From Caballeronia jiangsuensis (GTDB taxonomy: Bacteria; Pseudomonadota; Gammaproteobacteria; Burkholderiales; Burkholderiaceae): 64,000 nt of DNA. Position 1 is the first letter of the stretch. Each line of letters opens with the position of its first letter. A program made the translations under genes and the position numbers. The DNA lies in assembly GCA_000648925.1 (NCBI GenBank), contig JFHF01000005.1, forward strand, positions 1 through 64,000, given 5' to 3'. Below are positions 26,176 to 35,255 of the stretch, one piece after another. The notes below the pieces were generated by a model. The model worked only from the letters and a program-made list of their open reading frames with translations, was not told the origin of the DNA and searched no databases.

Positions 26176-27873
26176 ATGTCCGATCCCGCCGATCGCCCGT
26201 TCGGGCAGACACACGAAGTCACGAATCAGGCGTCGCCGCTCGTCGGTTATGACGCTTTCGCCTTCGATCCGGCGCTCGCCGCCGCCGTGGAGCGCGAAGG
26301 CGCGCAATGGCACGCGGAAGCGCTCTCGCGCGACGGCATGGCGCTGACGCAGCCGGACGTCGTCGCGCTGGCGGAACTCGCCAACCGGCACGAGCCGGAA
26401 CTCGCGACGCATAGTCCGCGCGGCGAGCGCATCGACGCCGTGGAGTTTCATCCGGCCTGGCATGAATTGCTGCGGCGTCTGCGGCGCGAAGGGCTGCACG
26501 CGCTGCCGTTCGAGCCGTCGGCGCGGGCCGGATCGATGGCCGCGCGCTGTGCCGGCTACTATCTGCACGGCCAGCTCGAATCGGGCTCGCTATGTCCGAT
26601 CACGATGACGTTCGCGAGCATTCCGATCCTGCGCAACGAGCCTGATCTGTTCGCGCGCATCGCACGGCCGCTGCTGTCGCGAGAGCACGATCCGCGCGAC
26701 ATTCCGCTCGAAGCCGGCAAGCATTCGATGATGATCGGCATGGGCATGACCGAAAAACAGGGCGGCTCGGATGTGCGCAGCAACCGCACGCGCGCCCATG
26801 CGCTGGGCGCGCCGGGACGCGGCGGTGCGTATCGGCTGGTCGGTCACAAATGGTTTTTCTCGGCGCCGCAATGCGACGCGCATCTCGTGCTCGCGCGCAC
26901 CGCGGACGAAGGCGGCCTGTCCTGCTTCTACGTGCCGCGCTTCACGCCGGACGGCCGCAAGAATGCGGTGCAGGTCCAGCGTCTGAAGGACAAGCTCGGG
27001 AACCGTTCGAACGCGAGCAGCGAAGTGGAGTTCTTCGATGCCTACGGCCTGATGATCGGCGATGAGGGGCGCGGGGTGCCGACCATCATCGAGATGGCGA
27101 ACTTCACGCGGCTCGATTGCGTGATCGGCAGCGCGGCGCTGATGCGCGCGGCGCTCGTGCAGGCGATCCATCACGCGCGGCATCGCAGCGTATTCGGCGC
27201 GCGTCTCGTCGATCAACCGTTGATGCGCAACGTGCTCGCCGATCTCGCGCTCGAATCCGAGGCGGCGACGGTCCTGTTCATGCGGCTCGCGGGCGCGTTC
27301 GAGCAGAGCGCCGCGCCGGGCGGAGCGCTCGCCGAGCGCGCGTGGCGGCGCATCGTGACGCCCGCCGCGAAGTTCTGGGTGTGCAAGCGCGCGCTCGAAT
27401 TCACCGGCGAGGCGATGGAAGTCTGGGGCGGCAACGGCTATGTCGAGACTGGGCCGATGGCCCGTTTCTATCGCGAGGCGCCGGTCAATTCGATCTGGGA
27501 GGGGTCGGGGAATGTGATGTGTCTCGATGTGCTGCGCGCGTTCGAGCGCGAGCAGGACGCCGCGCATGCGCTGCTCGACGACTGGAGGACGACGGCGGGC
27601 GCGCATCCAGCGCTGGCGGGGGCGCTGGCGTCGCTCGTCGATATGCTGACGGGCGATCCGGGCGCGCGGGAAGCGTCGGCGAGGCGCATCGCGCAGCAAC
27701 TGGCGCTTTGCGCGCAAGGGGTGTTGCTGGCGCGGCATGCGCCGCGGGAAGTCGCGGATGCTTTCATTGATACGCGGCTCGGTGATGAGCGTGGTGAAAC
27801 CGGGCGCGTTTATGGCACGCTGCCGGCGCGTTTCGATCATGGGGGGATTGTTGGGCGGGCGTTTGCTGCTTAG
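26176..27873 (+). CDS. AidB-type acyl-CoA dehydrogenase family protein
   Basis: A 565-residue flavoprotein of the AidB branch. The N-terminus THEVTNQASPLVGYDAFAFDP resembles the AidB opening (HxVxNQxPPLxxYN). The acyl-CoA dehydrogenase core has MGMTEKQGGSDVRSN near 193-207, LVGHKWFFSAP near 221-231 and the FAD-contact EVWGGNGYVETGPMARFYREAPVNSIWEGSGNV near 415-450. E. coli AidB (541 residues) is induced by alkylation and binds DNA; whether this homologue does is not shown. Stand-alone gene; repeat copy B begins 15 bp after its stop. Confidence 0.9.
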   Translation: MSDPADRPFGQTHEVTNQASPLVGYDAFAFDPALAAAVEREGAQWHAEALSRDGMALTQPDVVALAELANRHEPELATHSPRGERIDAVEFHPAWHELLRRLRREGLHALPFEPSARAGSMAARCAGYYLHGQLESGSLCPITMTFASIPILRNEPDLFARIARPLLSREHDPRDIPLEAGKHSMMIGMGMTEKQGGSDVRSNRTRAHALGAPGRGGAYRLVGHKWFFSAPQCDAHLVLARTADEGGLSCFYVPRFTPDGRKNAVQVQRLKDKLGNRSNASSEVEFFDAYGLMIGDEGRGVPTIIEMANFTRLDCVIGSAALMRAALVQAIHHARHRSVFGARLVDQPLMRNVLADLALESEAATVLFMRLAGAFEQSAAPGGALAERAWRRIVTPAAKFWVCKRALEFTGEAMEVWGGNGYVETGPMARFYREAPVNSIWEGSGNVMCLDVLRAFEREQDAAHALLDDWRTTAGAHPALAGALASLVDMLTGDPGAREASARRIAQQLALCAQGVLLARHAPREVADAFIDTRLGDERGETGRVYGTLPARFDHGGIVGRAFAA

Positions 27874-27888
27874 AGCCTTGGGCTTCTA

Positions 27889-28493
27889 TGGATTGCCTGG
27901 TTTCGTGTCGGTCTATTAGCACTGCCCCTCCCCGGGGCGGGGGTCACTTTCTTTGCTGCTGCAAAGAAAGTAACCAAAGAAACAGCTATCCCCAGCCTAA
28001 GCACTTCACACCGGCCGCGGCACAGGCGATTGGCTGAATGGCCCGGCAGTAGCGAGTGCCCCCACAAGCAGATAAGGGCTTGGACCGCGCACGGTCTGCC
28101 GCCCGAGACGATTCAGCGCGCTGGTTCAGCACGAAAGAGCATCGGCACAGCGCTACGCGCTGCCGTTGGGTATGCAGGGGAAACCGTCGAAGAAGAAGCG
28201 CGCGCAAACCCATTGACCCGTCGGCCGCGGAGCGGGCCGGAGCCGTTTGGTGCTGAACCCGTGACGCAAGCGATGCGAGGTGGCAGACCGTGCGCGAGCC
28301 GAGCCCGGTTGGGTCTTTGAGGGCGACACTTAGGCGAGTGTCACCGCGGGCTGGCAAGCATGGCCAACGTGCGTGTGACCGCGGGCGATGAGAAGCTGCT
28401 TTCTTTGGTTACTTTCTTTGCAGCAGCAAAGAAAGTGACCCCCGCCCCGGGGAGGGGCAGTGCTAATAGACCGACACGAATACAGGCCATCCA
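27889..28493. repeat. Palindromic repeat element, copy B (full, 605 bp)
   Basis: Outer inverted ends TGGATTGCCTGGTTTCGTG and its near-complement ending GGCCATCCA are followed inward by TGTCGGTCTATTAGCACTG, a GC block CTCCCCGGGGCGGGGG and the hairpin ACTTTCTTTG-CTGCTG-CAAAGAAAGT. The same appears inverted at the right. Further in, a 25-bp inverted pair beginning GGGCTTGG... is partly degraded in the left arm of this copy. Both arms carry the CCCCGGGG variant. It fills the gap between the stops of two convergent genes, 15 bp from the left stop and 17 bp from the right. Open frames inside are by-products of its composition. Confidence 0.9.
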
Positions 28494-28510
28494 CAAAAGC
28501 CCAGCCAACA

Positions 28511-28825
28511 TCACCTCACCCCCCGCCCACTTTCCCGCATCGGCTCCTCGTTCTCCAGCCGATAAACCCACGACAGCAACTCCGCCACCGCCTGATAAAG
28601 CGCGGGCGGAATATGCGCATCGAGATCGACCTGCATCAGCAGCGACACCATCTCCGGCGACTCGTGCACATACAGACCCGCTTCCTTCGCGCGCTGCACG
28701 ATCATTTCCGCGACCATGCCATAGCCCTTCGCGACGACACGCGGCGTCCCTTCGCGATTGCCCGCCTCGTAGGCGAGCGCGGTCGCCTGCCTGCGCGTGT
28801 ACAGCGGATGATCCTGTCCGCTCAT
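28511..28825 (-). CDS. FlhB C-terminal-domain paralogue (FhlB-like)
   Basis: A 104-residue cytosolic protein matching the C-terminal export-switch domain of FlhB: PRVVAKGYGMVAEMIVQRAKEAGLYVHESPEMVSLLMQVDLDAHIPPALYQAVAELLSWVYRLE aligns with the tail of the flhB gene in this window (MRAPKVVAKGVNLVAG...). It lacks the four FlhB membrane helices and the NPTH self-cleavage site; RRQATALAY stands at the equivalent place. Such proteins can replace the cleaved FlhB fragment in other bacteria. Its start overlaps the FliK-like gene by 4 nt. Confidence 0.88.
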   Translation of the reverse strand: MSGQDHPLYTRRQATALAYEAGNREGTPRVVAKGYGMVAEMIVQRAKEAGLYVHESPEMVSLLMQVDLDAHIPPALYQAVAELLSWVYRLENEEPMRESGRGVR

Positions 28826-30150
28826 GCTCCACTCCCCTCGCCCTGCGGCGGACGGAACAGATGTTCGAGCGGCGAGCGCACCGGTTTTTTCGCGGCGGCA
28901 TTGTCGCCGGACAGCGCAAGATCGGTCGTGCCGTCCATCGAGCGAACGGAAAGCGATGCCAGCGCGATGCCCGCCGCCTCCAGTTGACGCGCGAACGCGA
29001 CGCCATCGGCGGCGAGACGGCGCGCGCCCGAATCGCCCGCCTTGATCCGCGCGACGAGTTTTTCACCCGTCAGCACGAGTTCGGCATCGACAGTGCCGAG
29101 CGCGGGCAACGACAGCGTGATGCGCGTGCGCCACGCACGTTCGTCGGCGGCATCGTCGGCGGTGCGCGGATCGTGCGGCTCGCGGGCAACTTCCCACTCG
29201 AAGCGCGTGCCGGGCCACGCCTCGCCCTGCCAGCGGAACTGCTGATTCGCGAGCACGTCGAGTTGCTGGCGCACGACATTGAGCGTCGCCGGATGGATGC
29301 CCGCCGCGACCGACGCCTGCAACGCCGATTCCTGCTGGCTCGGCTGCGCGCTCTGCGCAATCGTGCCGCCACTGACGTTTCCGCTCTGCGAATTCGAAAG
29401 CGCCGACGGCGGCGCATCGCGCACCGACGCCGCGAGCGCGGCCGCCTGCTGCGGCGTCTGCGGCGTCGCGACCGGGCGTCCGTGAAAGTCGGGCAGATCG
29501 GGTACGGGTTGCGGCGCGCGGGCGTCGTCCAGCCAGGCGTCGCCGGGCGTCGCAAGGTTCGCGAAATCGAACGGCAAGGACATCGAACGCGCATCGGCGC
29601 GCGCCTGCGGCTCGTTGCCGAGCGACGCGGCGCTGCGCTGGCCCGCGAGCCATTGCACCAGATGCGATTCGTAGAAGAGCCCGCTTTCGTCGACGGTCTT
29701 CGCCAGCGCGGTCGCGAGCGCGGCGGCCGGCAGCGGCGGCAGATTCTGCGTCGCGGCGCGCGCTGCGGCAACCGCGGCGGCGTTGGAAGAAAAAGCGGTA
29801 TCGAAGAGGCCGGTCGTGAGCGCGGCGAAGGCGCTCGCGGGGCGCGGCGGCGTCGGCCAGAGCGGGGCGTCGCCGGTCAGCGCGGGCGCCGCGCCGGGAA
29901 AGCGCGAGATCACGTCGAGCGTACGCGCGACGCTGGAAAACGCGGTTTGCGCCGATGCCGCCGGGGTCGCCGCGCCAGGCGGCGTGCCGACGGTCTGCGG
30001 CATGTCCGTCTGCGTCGTCGTCTGTCCGACGCTCGCGCCGGTGACGCCGCTGCCGCTCACTCCGTTCGGCGCACGGATCGCGGACAACAGGAGCTCGGTG
30101 CGGCTGGCGAGCAATGATGCGATCGCAGTATCGAGTCCAGTCATGCCCAC
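28822..30150 (-). CDS. Second FliK-like flagellar hook-length control protein
   Basis: A 442-residue protein with an Ala/Pro/Thr-rich, low-complexity N-terminal two thirds. A C-terminal Flg_hook-like domain (about residues 320-430) contains RITLSLPALGTVDAELVLTGEKLVARIKAGDSGARRLAADGVAF and AAGIALASLSVRS. This is the architecture of FliK, but the proper fliK lies 7 kb away. Translational coupling to an FlhB-C-domain gene repeats the FliK-FlhB partnership on a small scale, so the two probably act together on export switching. Co-transcribed with fliS-fliT. Confidence 0.8.
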   Translation of the reverse strand: MGMTGLDTAIASLLASRTELLLSAIRAPNGVSGSGVTGASVGQTTTQTDMPQTVGTPPGAATPAASAQTAFSSVARTLDVISRFPGAAPALTGDAPLWPTPPRPASAFAALTTGLFDTAFSSNAAAVAAARAATQNLPPLPAAALATALAKTVDESGLFYESHLVQWLAGQRSAASLGNEPQARADARSMSLPFDFANLATPGDAWLDDARAPQPVPDLPDFHGRPVATPQTPQQAAALAASVRDAPPSALSNSQSGNVSGGTIAQSAQPSQQESALQASVAAGIHPATLNVVRQQLDVLANQQFRWQGEAWPGTRFEWEVAREPHDPRTADDAADERAWRTRITLSLPALGTVDAELVLTGEKLVARIKAGDSGARRLAADGVAFARQLEAAGIALASLSVRSMDGTTDLALSGDNAAAKKPVRSPLEHLFRPPQGEGSGA

Positions 30151-30187
30151 ATCCTCATATGCGCCGCGATCGGGCGCGGACCAGCGC

Positions 30188-30517
30188 CTAGCGCAGTCCG
30201 ATCATTTTTTTCAGTACGCGCGCCGGGCTGTTGACCGTGAACAGCGCCGAAAGACGCGCGAGGCTCGGCGACGTCAGATCGCGGATCGCGGCGTCGTCGG
30301 CGAGAATCTTCTTCACGAGGTCCAGCTTGCGCGCACGGGCGTTTTCGTCGAGCTCCGAGCCGGAATCCACAAGCTTCAGTTGCTCGACCAACTCGCGGTA
30401 CGTGCCCTGCAACGCCTTCAGCTCGCTCCATTCGCCGCCGCGCGCGGCCGCCAGCATCTGGCCGGAAACCGCGGCGATGGCTTCGTAATGGGCGAAATAT
30501 TCTTGTGTCGTCTTCAT
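30188..30517 (-). CDS. fliT: Flagellar chaperone FliT-like protein
   Basis: A 109-residue, almost entirely helical cytoplasmic protein starting MKTTQEYFAHYEAIAAVSGQML. In enteric bacteria FliT binds the filament cap protein FliD and antagonises FlhDC. Here recognition rests on size, helical pattern and position directly downstream of fliS, as in enteric fliDST. Eight more in-frame codons upstream overlap the fliS tail region and are not used. Confidence 0.78.
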   Translation of the reverse strand: MKTTQEYFAHYEAIAAVSGQMLAAARGGEWSELKALQGTYRELVEQLKLVDSGSELDENARARKLDLVKKILADDAAIRDLTSPSLARLSALFTVNSPARVLKKMIGLR

Positions 30518-30545
30518 TCTTTCGAGGCAGTCGACGCGCATCCCG

Positions 30546-30965
30546 TCAAACGGGCGCGGCGGTCATTTGCGCCACTTCCGGTCCAATTCCCACCCAGGCG
30601 TCTTCGAGCGTCGCGAGCAGGTTGTCGATCTCCACGAGCATCGTCTCGTCCTGCTTCAGGTTCGCCTCGAGCAACCGGCGCGTCATATACGTGTACAGCG
30701 CGTCCAGCCGTTCCGCGATCTCGCCGCCCGCATCCTTGTTGAGCGCCTGCTGCAAGCCGCTCTCGATGATGCTGATGGCCTTGCTGATCGCCGTGCCGCG
30801 CGCGCCGATGTTGTTCTGCTGCATGTGCATGCGCGCCTGCGCGATCGCCTGGCGTGCGCCCTGATACAGCATCACGATCAGACGGTGCGGGCTGGCTCCC
30901 ATCACTCCTGTCTGCACGCCCACGCGTGCGTAGGCATTGGCTCCAGCGTGTCCTGGGGAATACAT
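30546..30965 (-). CDS. fliS: Flagellin export chaperone FliS
   Basis: A 139-residue cytoplasmic chaperone that keeps flagellin unpolymerised until export. Seen: the N-terminal NAYARVGVQTGVMGASPHRLIVMLYQGARQAI, where the SPHRLI.MLY motif is diagnostic, then KAISIIESGLQQALN and YTYMTRRLLEANLKQD. First gene of a fliS-fliT-FliK-like-fhlB transcript with a sigma-28-like promoter about 140 bp upstream. The flagellin and fliD genes are not in the window. Confidence 0.94.
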   Translation of the reverse strand: MYSPGHAGANAYARVGVQTGVMGASPHRLIVMLYQGARQAIAQARMHMQQNNIGARGTAISKAISIIESGLQQALNKDAGGEIAERLDALYTYMTRRLLEANLKQDETMLVEIDNLLATLEDAWVGIGPEVAQMTAAPV

Positions 30966-31102
30966 CTCTCGATTCTCCTTATGCGATGCCGCGGCGTTCC
31001 GCTTGCTTCAAACGGACGCCCTGCTTCTCGTCCGGATCCCCGTGCGCCCGGCAAAAACCGGCGCGGGCAAACGAACCATCGTTCGCCGTGCCGTTATCGG
31101 GG

Positions 31103-31129
31103 TTATCGGAGAAACGCGGCAAAGCTTTA
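31103..31129 (-). promoter_or_regulatory. Sigma-28 (FliA) promoter of fliS
   Basis: Minus strand: TAAA (31129-31126), 15 nt, TCCGATAA (31110-31103), against the consensus TAAA-N15-GCCGATAA. One mismatch in twelve. It places fliST and the two switch-like genes in the late flagellar class. Confidence 0.8.
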
Positions 31130-31188
31130 GGACTCAAGACTCCAGAGCCGTCACAGCAACGATTGGGGGCTGGATCGCGAACGGGTCG

Positions 31189-31554
31189 TCAGACGGAGAT
31201 CTGCATGATGTCGTTGTAGGCCGACACGAGCTTGTTGCGCACCTGCAACCCGAATTGCAGCCCGACGTTCGCCTTCTGCATGTCCACCATCACGTCGTTG
31301 AGCGACACGTTCGGCGCGCCGATCTCGAATGCGTGCGCCTCGCCGAGCGCCTTGGTCTGGTTGTCGCTGATCTTGTCGATGGACGATTTCAGCGCATCGG
31401 AGAAACTGCCGACGCTTGCCGCGCCCGATGTCCCGCTCTGGCCCGTGACGGCGCCCGCTGCGCTGGTCGGGCCGGACACGCCGCCGGCGGCTTGCGATGC
31501 CAGCGACTGAATGGCCGAGAGCGCGGCGGAAAGCGGATTGATCGGAAAGTTCAT
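31189..31554 (-). CDS. fliE: Flagellar hook-basal body protein FliE
   Basis: The MS-ring/rod junction protein, 121 residues from [20 protein letters not shown]. The conserved C-terminal half reads [71 protein letters not shown]. An open frame extends 40 codons upstream into the promoter region, but this is the family start. It is divergent from fliF with a shared regulatory motif nearly midway between the two starts. Confidence 0.94.
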   Translation of the reverse strand: MNFPINPLSAALSAIQSLASQAAGGVSGPTSAAGAVTGQSGTSGAASVGSFSDALKSSIDKISDNQTKALGEAHAFEIGAPNVSLNDVMVDMQKANVGLQFGLQVRNKLVSAYNDIMQISV

Positions 31555-31681
31555 GTTGACTCCGGGTGACAGGGGGAAAGCCGGCGCCTCGCGTGGCGTG
31601 GACCTGGGTGCTCGGGATGCGTTTCGCGGAGGTTCGCCGAGTACGAAAAAGATTAGCAGCCGGCGGTTTTTCAAAGCACGG

Positions 31682-31709
31682 GAAGAACGGGGAAAACCCC
31701 GCTCTATTC
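31682..31709. promoter_or_regulatory. Candidate FlhDC operator between fliE and fliF
   Basis: GAAGAACGGGG, then AAAACCCCG, then CTCTATTC: 28 bp with the same ends and spacing as four other motifs upstream of flagellar operons here. It is nearly centred between the fliE start (128 bp) and the fliF start (122 bp), so one site can serve both. A TGCGGATAAT patch near 31731-31740 could be the -10 for fliF. Confidence 0.6.
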
Positions 31710-31830
31710 AGCGAATCGAGTTGCAATCTTCTGCGGATAATCCCCATCGTGAAAAGTCCTCCACCGCCGCTTACATGAAAAGCGGGAAGCGGCGGGAGGA
31801 GAACCTCAGGATTCGGAGCTTCGACGCTAA

Positions 31831-33603
31831 ATGGATACGCCCAACAACTCACTCATCACGCCCGACGCCAGAATGGGCCTGGCGGGCGCACAACCGGGGG
31901 CAGCCGGAACGGCCGCGCCGGGACTCGCGGGTGGCGCCGATTTCGGCGGTTTCGCGCAGCGCGTGCCGATGCTCAACCAGTTCCGCTCGAATCCGCGCGT
32001 GCCGCTCATCGTGGCCGTCGCGATTCTGGCGATGGTGATCGCCGGCCTCGTCATGTGGTCGCGCCAGCCGGACTATCGCGTCCTCTTCTCCAATCTCTCC
32101 GATCGGGACGGCGGCGCAATCGTTGCCGCGCTCCAGCAGGGCAACATTCCCTACAAGTTGTCCGACGGCGGCGGCGCCATTCTCGTGCCGGCCGAGCAGG
32201 TTCACGAAACGCGTCTGCGTCTCGCGAGCCAGGGCCTGCCGAAGAGCGGCTCGGTCGGCTTCGAGCTGATGGACAACCAGAAGTTCGGCATCAGCCAGTT
32301 CGCCGAGCAGGTCAACTATCAGCGCGCGCTGGAAGGCGAGCTGGAGCGCACGATCGGCGCGATCTCGTCGGTGAAGTCGGCCCGCGTGCATCTCGCGATT
32401 CCGAAGCCGAGCGTGTTCGTGCGCGACAAGGAACTGCCGACCGCGTCGGTGATGGTCAATCTGTATCCGGGCCGCGTGCTCGACGAAGGCCAGGTGGTCG
32501 CGATCGCGCACATGGTCGCTTCGGGCGTCGCGGACATGCCGGTCAAGAACGTGAATATCGTCGATCAGGACGGCAACCTGCTCACGAGCCAGAGCGCCGC
32601 CAGCGGCCTCGACGCGTCGCAACTGAAGTACGTGCAGCAGATCGAGCACAACACGCAAAAGCGCATCGACGCGATTCTCGCGCCGCTCTTCGGCGCCGGA
32701 AACGCCCGCTCGCAGGTGAGCGCCGACATCGACTTCTCGAAGCTCGAACAGACCGCCGAAAGCTACGGCCCGAACGGCAACCCGCAAAGCACGGCGATCC
32801 GCAGCCAGCAGTCGAGCGAATCGAGCGAAACGACGGGCGGCGGCGCATCGGGCGTGCCGGGCGCGCTCTCGAACCAGCCGCCGCAGCCGGCTTCCGCGCC
32901 GATCGACGCGGCAGCGTCGGGCGCTGTCGGCACGAAGGCGACGCCGCAAAACCAGCGCCGCGACACGACGACCAACTACGAAGTCGATCGCACCGTGCGC
33001 CATTTCGAGCAGGCGACGGGCGGCATCAAGCGCCTGTCGGTGGCGGTGGTCGTGAACTACGACAAGAAGGTCGATGCGAAGGGCAACGTCACGATGACGC
33101 CGCTCGCCGCCGACAAGCTCGCGCAGGTCCAGCAGCTCGTGAAGGACGCGATGGGCTTCGACGAAAAGCGCGGCGACTCGGTGAACGTGGTGAACAGCGC
33201 GTTCTCTGCCGATCTGAACGTGACGCCGGACGTGCCGTGGTGGCGCACCCCGCAGATGATCGCGTGGGGCATCCAGGCGGCGAAGTATGTGGGCATCGGC
33301 ATCGTCGGGCTGTTCCTGTACTTCAGCATGGTGAAGCCGGCGATGCGCCGCGCCTTCCCGCCGCCGCCCGAAGCCGCGCCCGCGCTCGGCGCACCGGATG
33401 AACTCTCGCTGCTCGATGGCCCGTCGCTCGACGGCGGCCAGAAGAATGAAGACGAGGACAAGGATGCCGAGGTCAGTCTCCTCGGTCATGAAAGCAAGAA
33501 GGCCAAATTCGATCGCAACCTCGACTACGCGCGCATGGTGGCGCGTCAGGACCCGAGAATCGTTGCGACGGTCGTGAAGAACTGGGTGTCCGATGAACGC
33601 TGA
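31831..33603 (+). CDS. fliF: Flagellar MS-ring protein FliF
   Basis: Forms the inner-membrane MS ring that houses the export gate. 590 residues: an N-terminal membrane helix (VPLIVAVAILAMVIAGLVMW, about 52-71), ring-building motifs with DGGAILVPAEQVHETRLRLASQGLP near 110-135 and FEQVNYQRALEGELERTI-like AEQVNYQRALEGELERTIGAI near 165, a Ser/Gly/Pro-rich loop around 320-365, a second membrane helix (YVGIGIVGLFLYFSMVKPAM, near 490) and a C-terminal FliG-binding tail ending KNWVSDER. Overlaps fliG by 11 nt. Confidence 0.96.
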   Translation: MDTPNNSLITPDARMGLAGAQPGAAGTAAPGLAGGADFGGFAQRVPMLNQFRSNPRVPLIVAVAILAMVIAGLVMWSRQPDYRVLFSNLSDRDGGAIVAALQQGNIPYKLSDGGGAILVPAEQVHETRLRLASQGLPKSGSVGFELMDNQKFGISQFAEQVNYQRALEGELERTIGAISSVKSARVHLAIPKPSVFVRDKELPTASVMVNLYPGRVLDEGQVVAIAHMVASGVADMPVKNVNIVDQDGNLLTSQSAASGLDASQLKYVQQIEHNTQKRIDAILAPLFGAGNARSQVSADIDFSKLEQTAESYGPNGNPQSTAIRSQQSSESSETTGGGASGVPGALSNQPPQPASAPIDAAASGAVGTKATPQNQRRDTTTNYEVDRTVRHFEQATGGIKRLSVAVVVNYDKKVDAKGNVTMTPLAADKLAQVQQLVKDAMGFDEKRGDSVNVVNSAFSADLNVTPDVPWWRTPQMIAWGIQAAKYVGIGIVGLFLYFSMVKPAMRRAFPPPPEAAPALGAPDELSLLDGPSLDGGQKNEDEDKDAEVSLLGHESKKAKFDRNLDYARMVARQDPRIVATVVKNWVSDER

Positions 33604-34588
33604 AGGCCTGAATAAAGCCGCTCTCCTCCTGATGTCGATCGGTGAGGAAGAAGCCGCCGAAGTTTTCAAGTATCTCGCTCCGCGCGAGGTGCAGAAGATC
33701 GGCGCGACCATGGCGGCGCTGAAAAACGTGACGCGCGAGCAGCTCGACAACGTGCTGACCGAATTCGTTTCGGAAGCGGAGCAGCACACCGCGCTGTCGC
33801 TCGATTCGAGCGAGTACATCCGCTCGGTGCTGACGAAGGCGCTCGGCGAAACCAAGGCCGGCGCGCTGATCGACCGTATTCTGCAAGGCAGCGATACGAG
33901 CGGCATCGAAGGCCTGAAGTGGATGGACTCGGGCGCGGTCGCGGAACTGATCAAGAACGAGCATCCGCAGATCATCGCGACGATCCTCGTGCATCTGGAC
34001 CGCGATCAGGCTTCGGAAATCGTGTCGCTGCTGGCCGACCGTCTGCGCAACGACGTGCTGCTGCGCATCGCGACGCTCGACGGCATTCAGCCCGCCGCGC
34101 TGCGCGAACTCGACGACGTGCTGACGACGCTCCTCTCCGGCAGCGACAACCTGAAGCGCGCGCCGATGGGCGGCATCCGCACGGCGGCCGAGATTCTCAA
34201 CTTCATGTCGAGCAACCACGAGGAAGGCGTGATCGCGAACGTGCGCGAATACGACGCCGAACTCGCGCAGAAGATCATCGACCAGATGTTCGTGTTCGAG
34301 AACCTGCTCGACCTGGAAGACCGCGCGATCCAGCTTCTCTTGAAGGAAGTGGAGTCGGAGACGCTGATCGTGTCGCTCAAGGGCGCACAGCCGGCGCTGC
34401 GCCAGAAATTCCTGTCGAACATGTCGCAGCGTGCGGCCGAACTGCTCGCCGAAGACCTCGATTCGCGCGGTCCGGTGCGCGTGTCGGAAGTCGAGCAGCA
34501 GCAACGCAAGATTCTCCAGATCGTCCGCAACCTCGCGGAAAACGGCCAGATCCAGCTAGGCGGCAAGGCGGAGGATGCATATGTCTGA
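33593..34588 (+). CDS. fliG: Flagellar motor switch protein FliG
   Basis: C-ring protein that contacts the stator and FliF. 331 residues: N-terminal MNAEGLNKAALLLMSIGEEEAAEVFKYL, a middle armadillo domain with NEHPQIIATILVHLD (the EHPQ motif, about 125), and the C-terminal domain LLLKEVESETLIVSLKGAQPALRQKFLSNMSQRAAELLAEDLDSRGPVRVSEVE, with the charged torque helix. The start codon lies inside the end of fliF. Confidence 0.96.
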   Translation: MNAEGLNKAALLLMSIGEEEAAEVFKYLAPREVQKIGATMAALKNVTREQLDNVLTEFVSEAEQHTALSLDSSEYIRSVLTKALGETKAGALIDRILQGSDTSGIEGLKWMDSGAVAELIKNEHPQIIATILVHLDRDQASEIVSLLADRLRNDVLLRIATLDGIQPAALRELDDVLTTLLSGSDNLKRAPMGGIRTAAEILNFMSSNHEEGVIANVREYDAELAQKIIDQMFVFENLLDLEDRAIQLLLKEVESETLIVSLKGAQPALRQKFLSNMSQRAAELLAEDLDSRGPVRVSEVEQQQRKILQIVRNLAENGQIQLGGKAEDAYV

Positions 34589-35255
34589 CGCTCGCGTGCA
34601 AAAGACTCCGCTCTCGGCGTATCAGCGCTGGGAAATGGCGTCGTTCGATCCCGTCGAAATCAAGGTCGACACCAGCGCGGCGGAACAGGCCGCGCTCGAA
34701 GCGCACTTGCGCCGCGTCGAGGAAGACGCGCATCAGCAAGGGCTCGCGAAGGGGCATGTCGCGGGCCAGGCGCTCGGTTATCAGGCGGGTTACGAGCAAG
34801 GTCAGGCGAAGGGTTTCGAGGATGGCCGCAAGGAAGCGCTTGCCCAGGCCGCGCGTCTCTCCGAAATCGCCGATACGTTCAGGACCGCGTTGCAGGCCGC
34901 CGATGCAGCCATCGCGGAGTCGCTCGCCGAACTCGCGATCGATATCGCGCAGCAGGTCGTGCGTCAGCATCTCGCGCTCGATCCGACCGCGCTCGTCGCG
35001 GTGGCGCGCGAAGTGATCGCCGCCGAGCCGGAGCTTTCGGGCGCGCCCACGCTCGTCGTGAATCCGGCCGACATGCCGATCGTCGATGCTTATCTGAAAG
35101 ACGAACTCGAATCCGCGGGCTGGACCGTGCGTCCCGATCCGGACGTCGAGCGCGGCGGCTGCAAGGCGCACGCCGCGACCGGCGAAATCGACGCGACCGT
35201 CGTGTCGCGATGGGAGCGCGTCGTGGCTGCTCTGGGGAGAAACAAGCCGTGGTGA
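34581..35255 (+). CDS. fliH: Flagellar assembly protein FliH
   Basis: Regulator and escort of the export ATPase FliI. 224 residues from [24 protein letters not shown]. The middle shows the glycine-repeat helix typical of Fli[35 protein letters not shown]. The C-terminal part [18 protein letters not shown] and the [20 protein letters not shown] [17 protein letters not shown] segment complete it. An ATG 6 nt upstream has its GGAGG too close; this ATG has better spacing and overlaps the fliG stop. Confidence 0.93.
   Translation: MSDARVQKTPLSAYQRWEMASFDPVEIKVDTSAAEQAALEAHLRRVEEDAHQQGLAKGHVAGQALGYQAGYEQGQAKGFEDGRKEALAQAARLSEIADTFRTALQAADAAIAESLAELAIDIAQQVVRQHLALDPTALVAVAREVIAAEPELSGAPTLVVNPADMPIVDAYLKDELESAGWTVRPDPDVERGGCKAHAATGEIDATVVSRWERVVAALGRNKPW

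Noticed and set aside
26012..26347. Small plus-strand frame before the acyl-CoA dehydrogenase gene
   Set aside because: It overlaps the start of the dehydrogenase gene in another frame, has no ribosome site and shows no family resemblance.
28360..30117. Plus-strand frame of 585 codons running from repeat copy B through the fhlB and FliK-like genes
   Set aside because: It begins inside the repeat and is antisense to two genes that are supported by domains and operon structure.
31849..33975. Open frame of 708 codons on the minus strand opposite fliF and fliG
   Set aside because: Both fliF and fliG are certain, and this frame has shadow composition and crosses the gene boundary.
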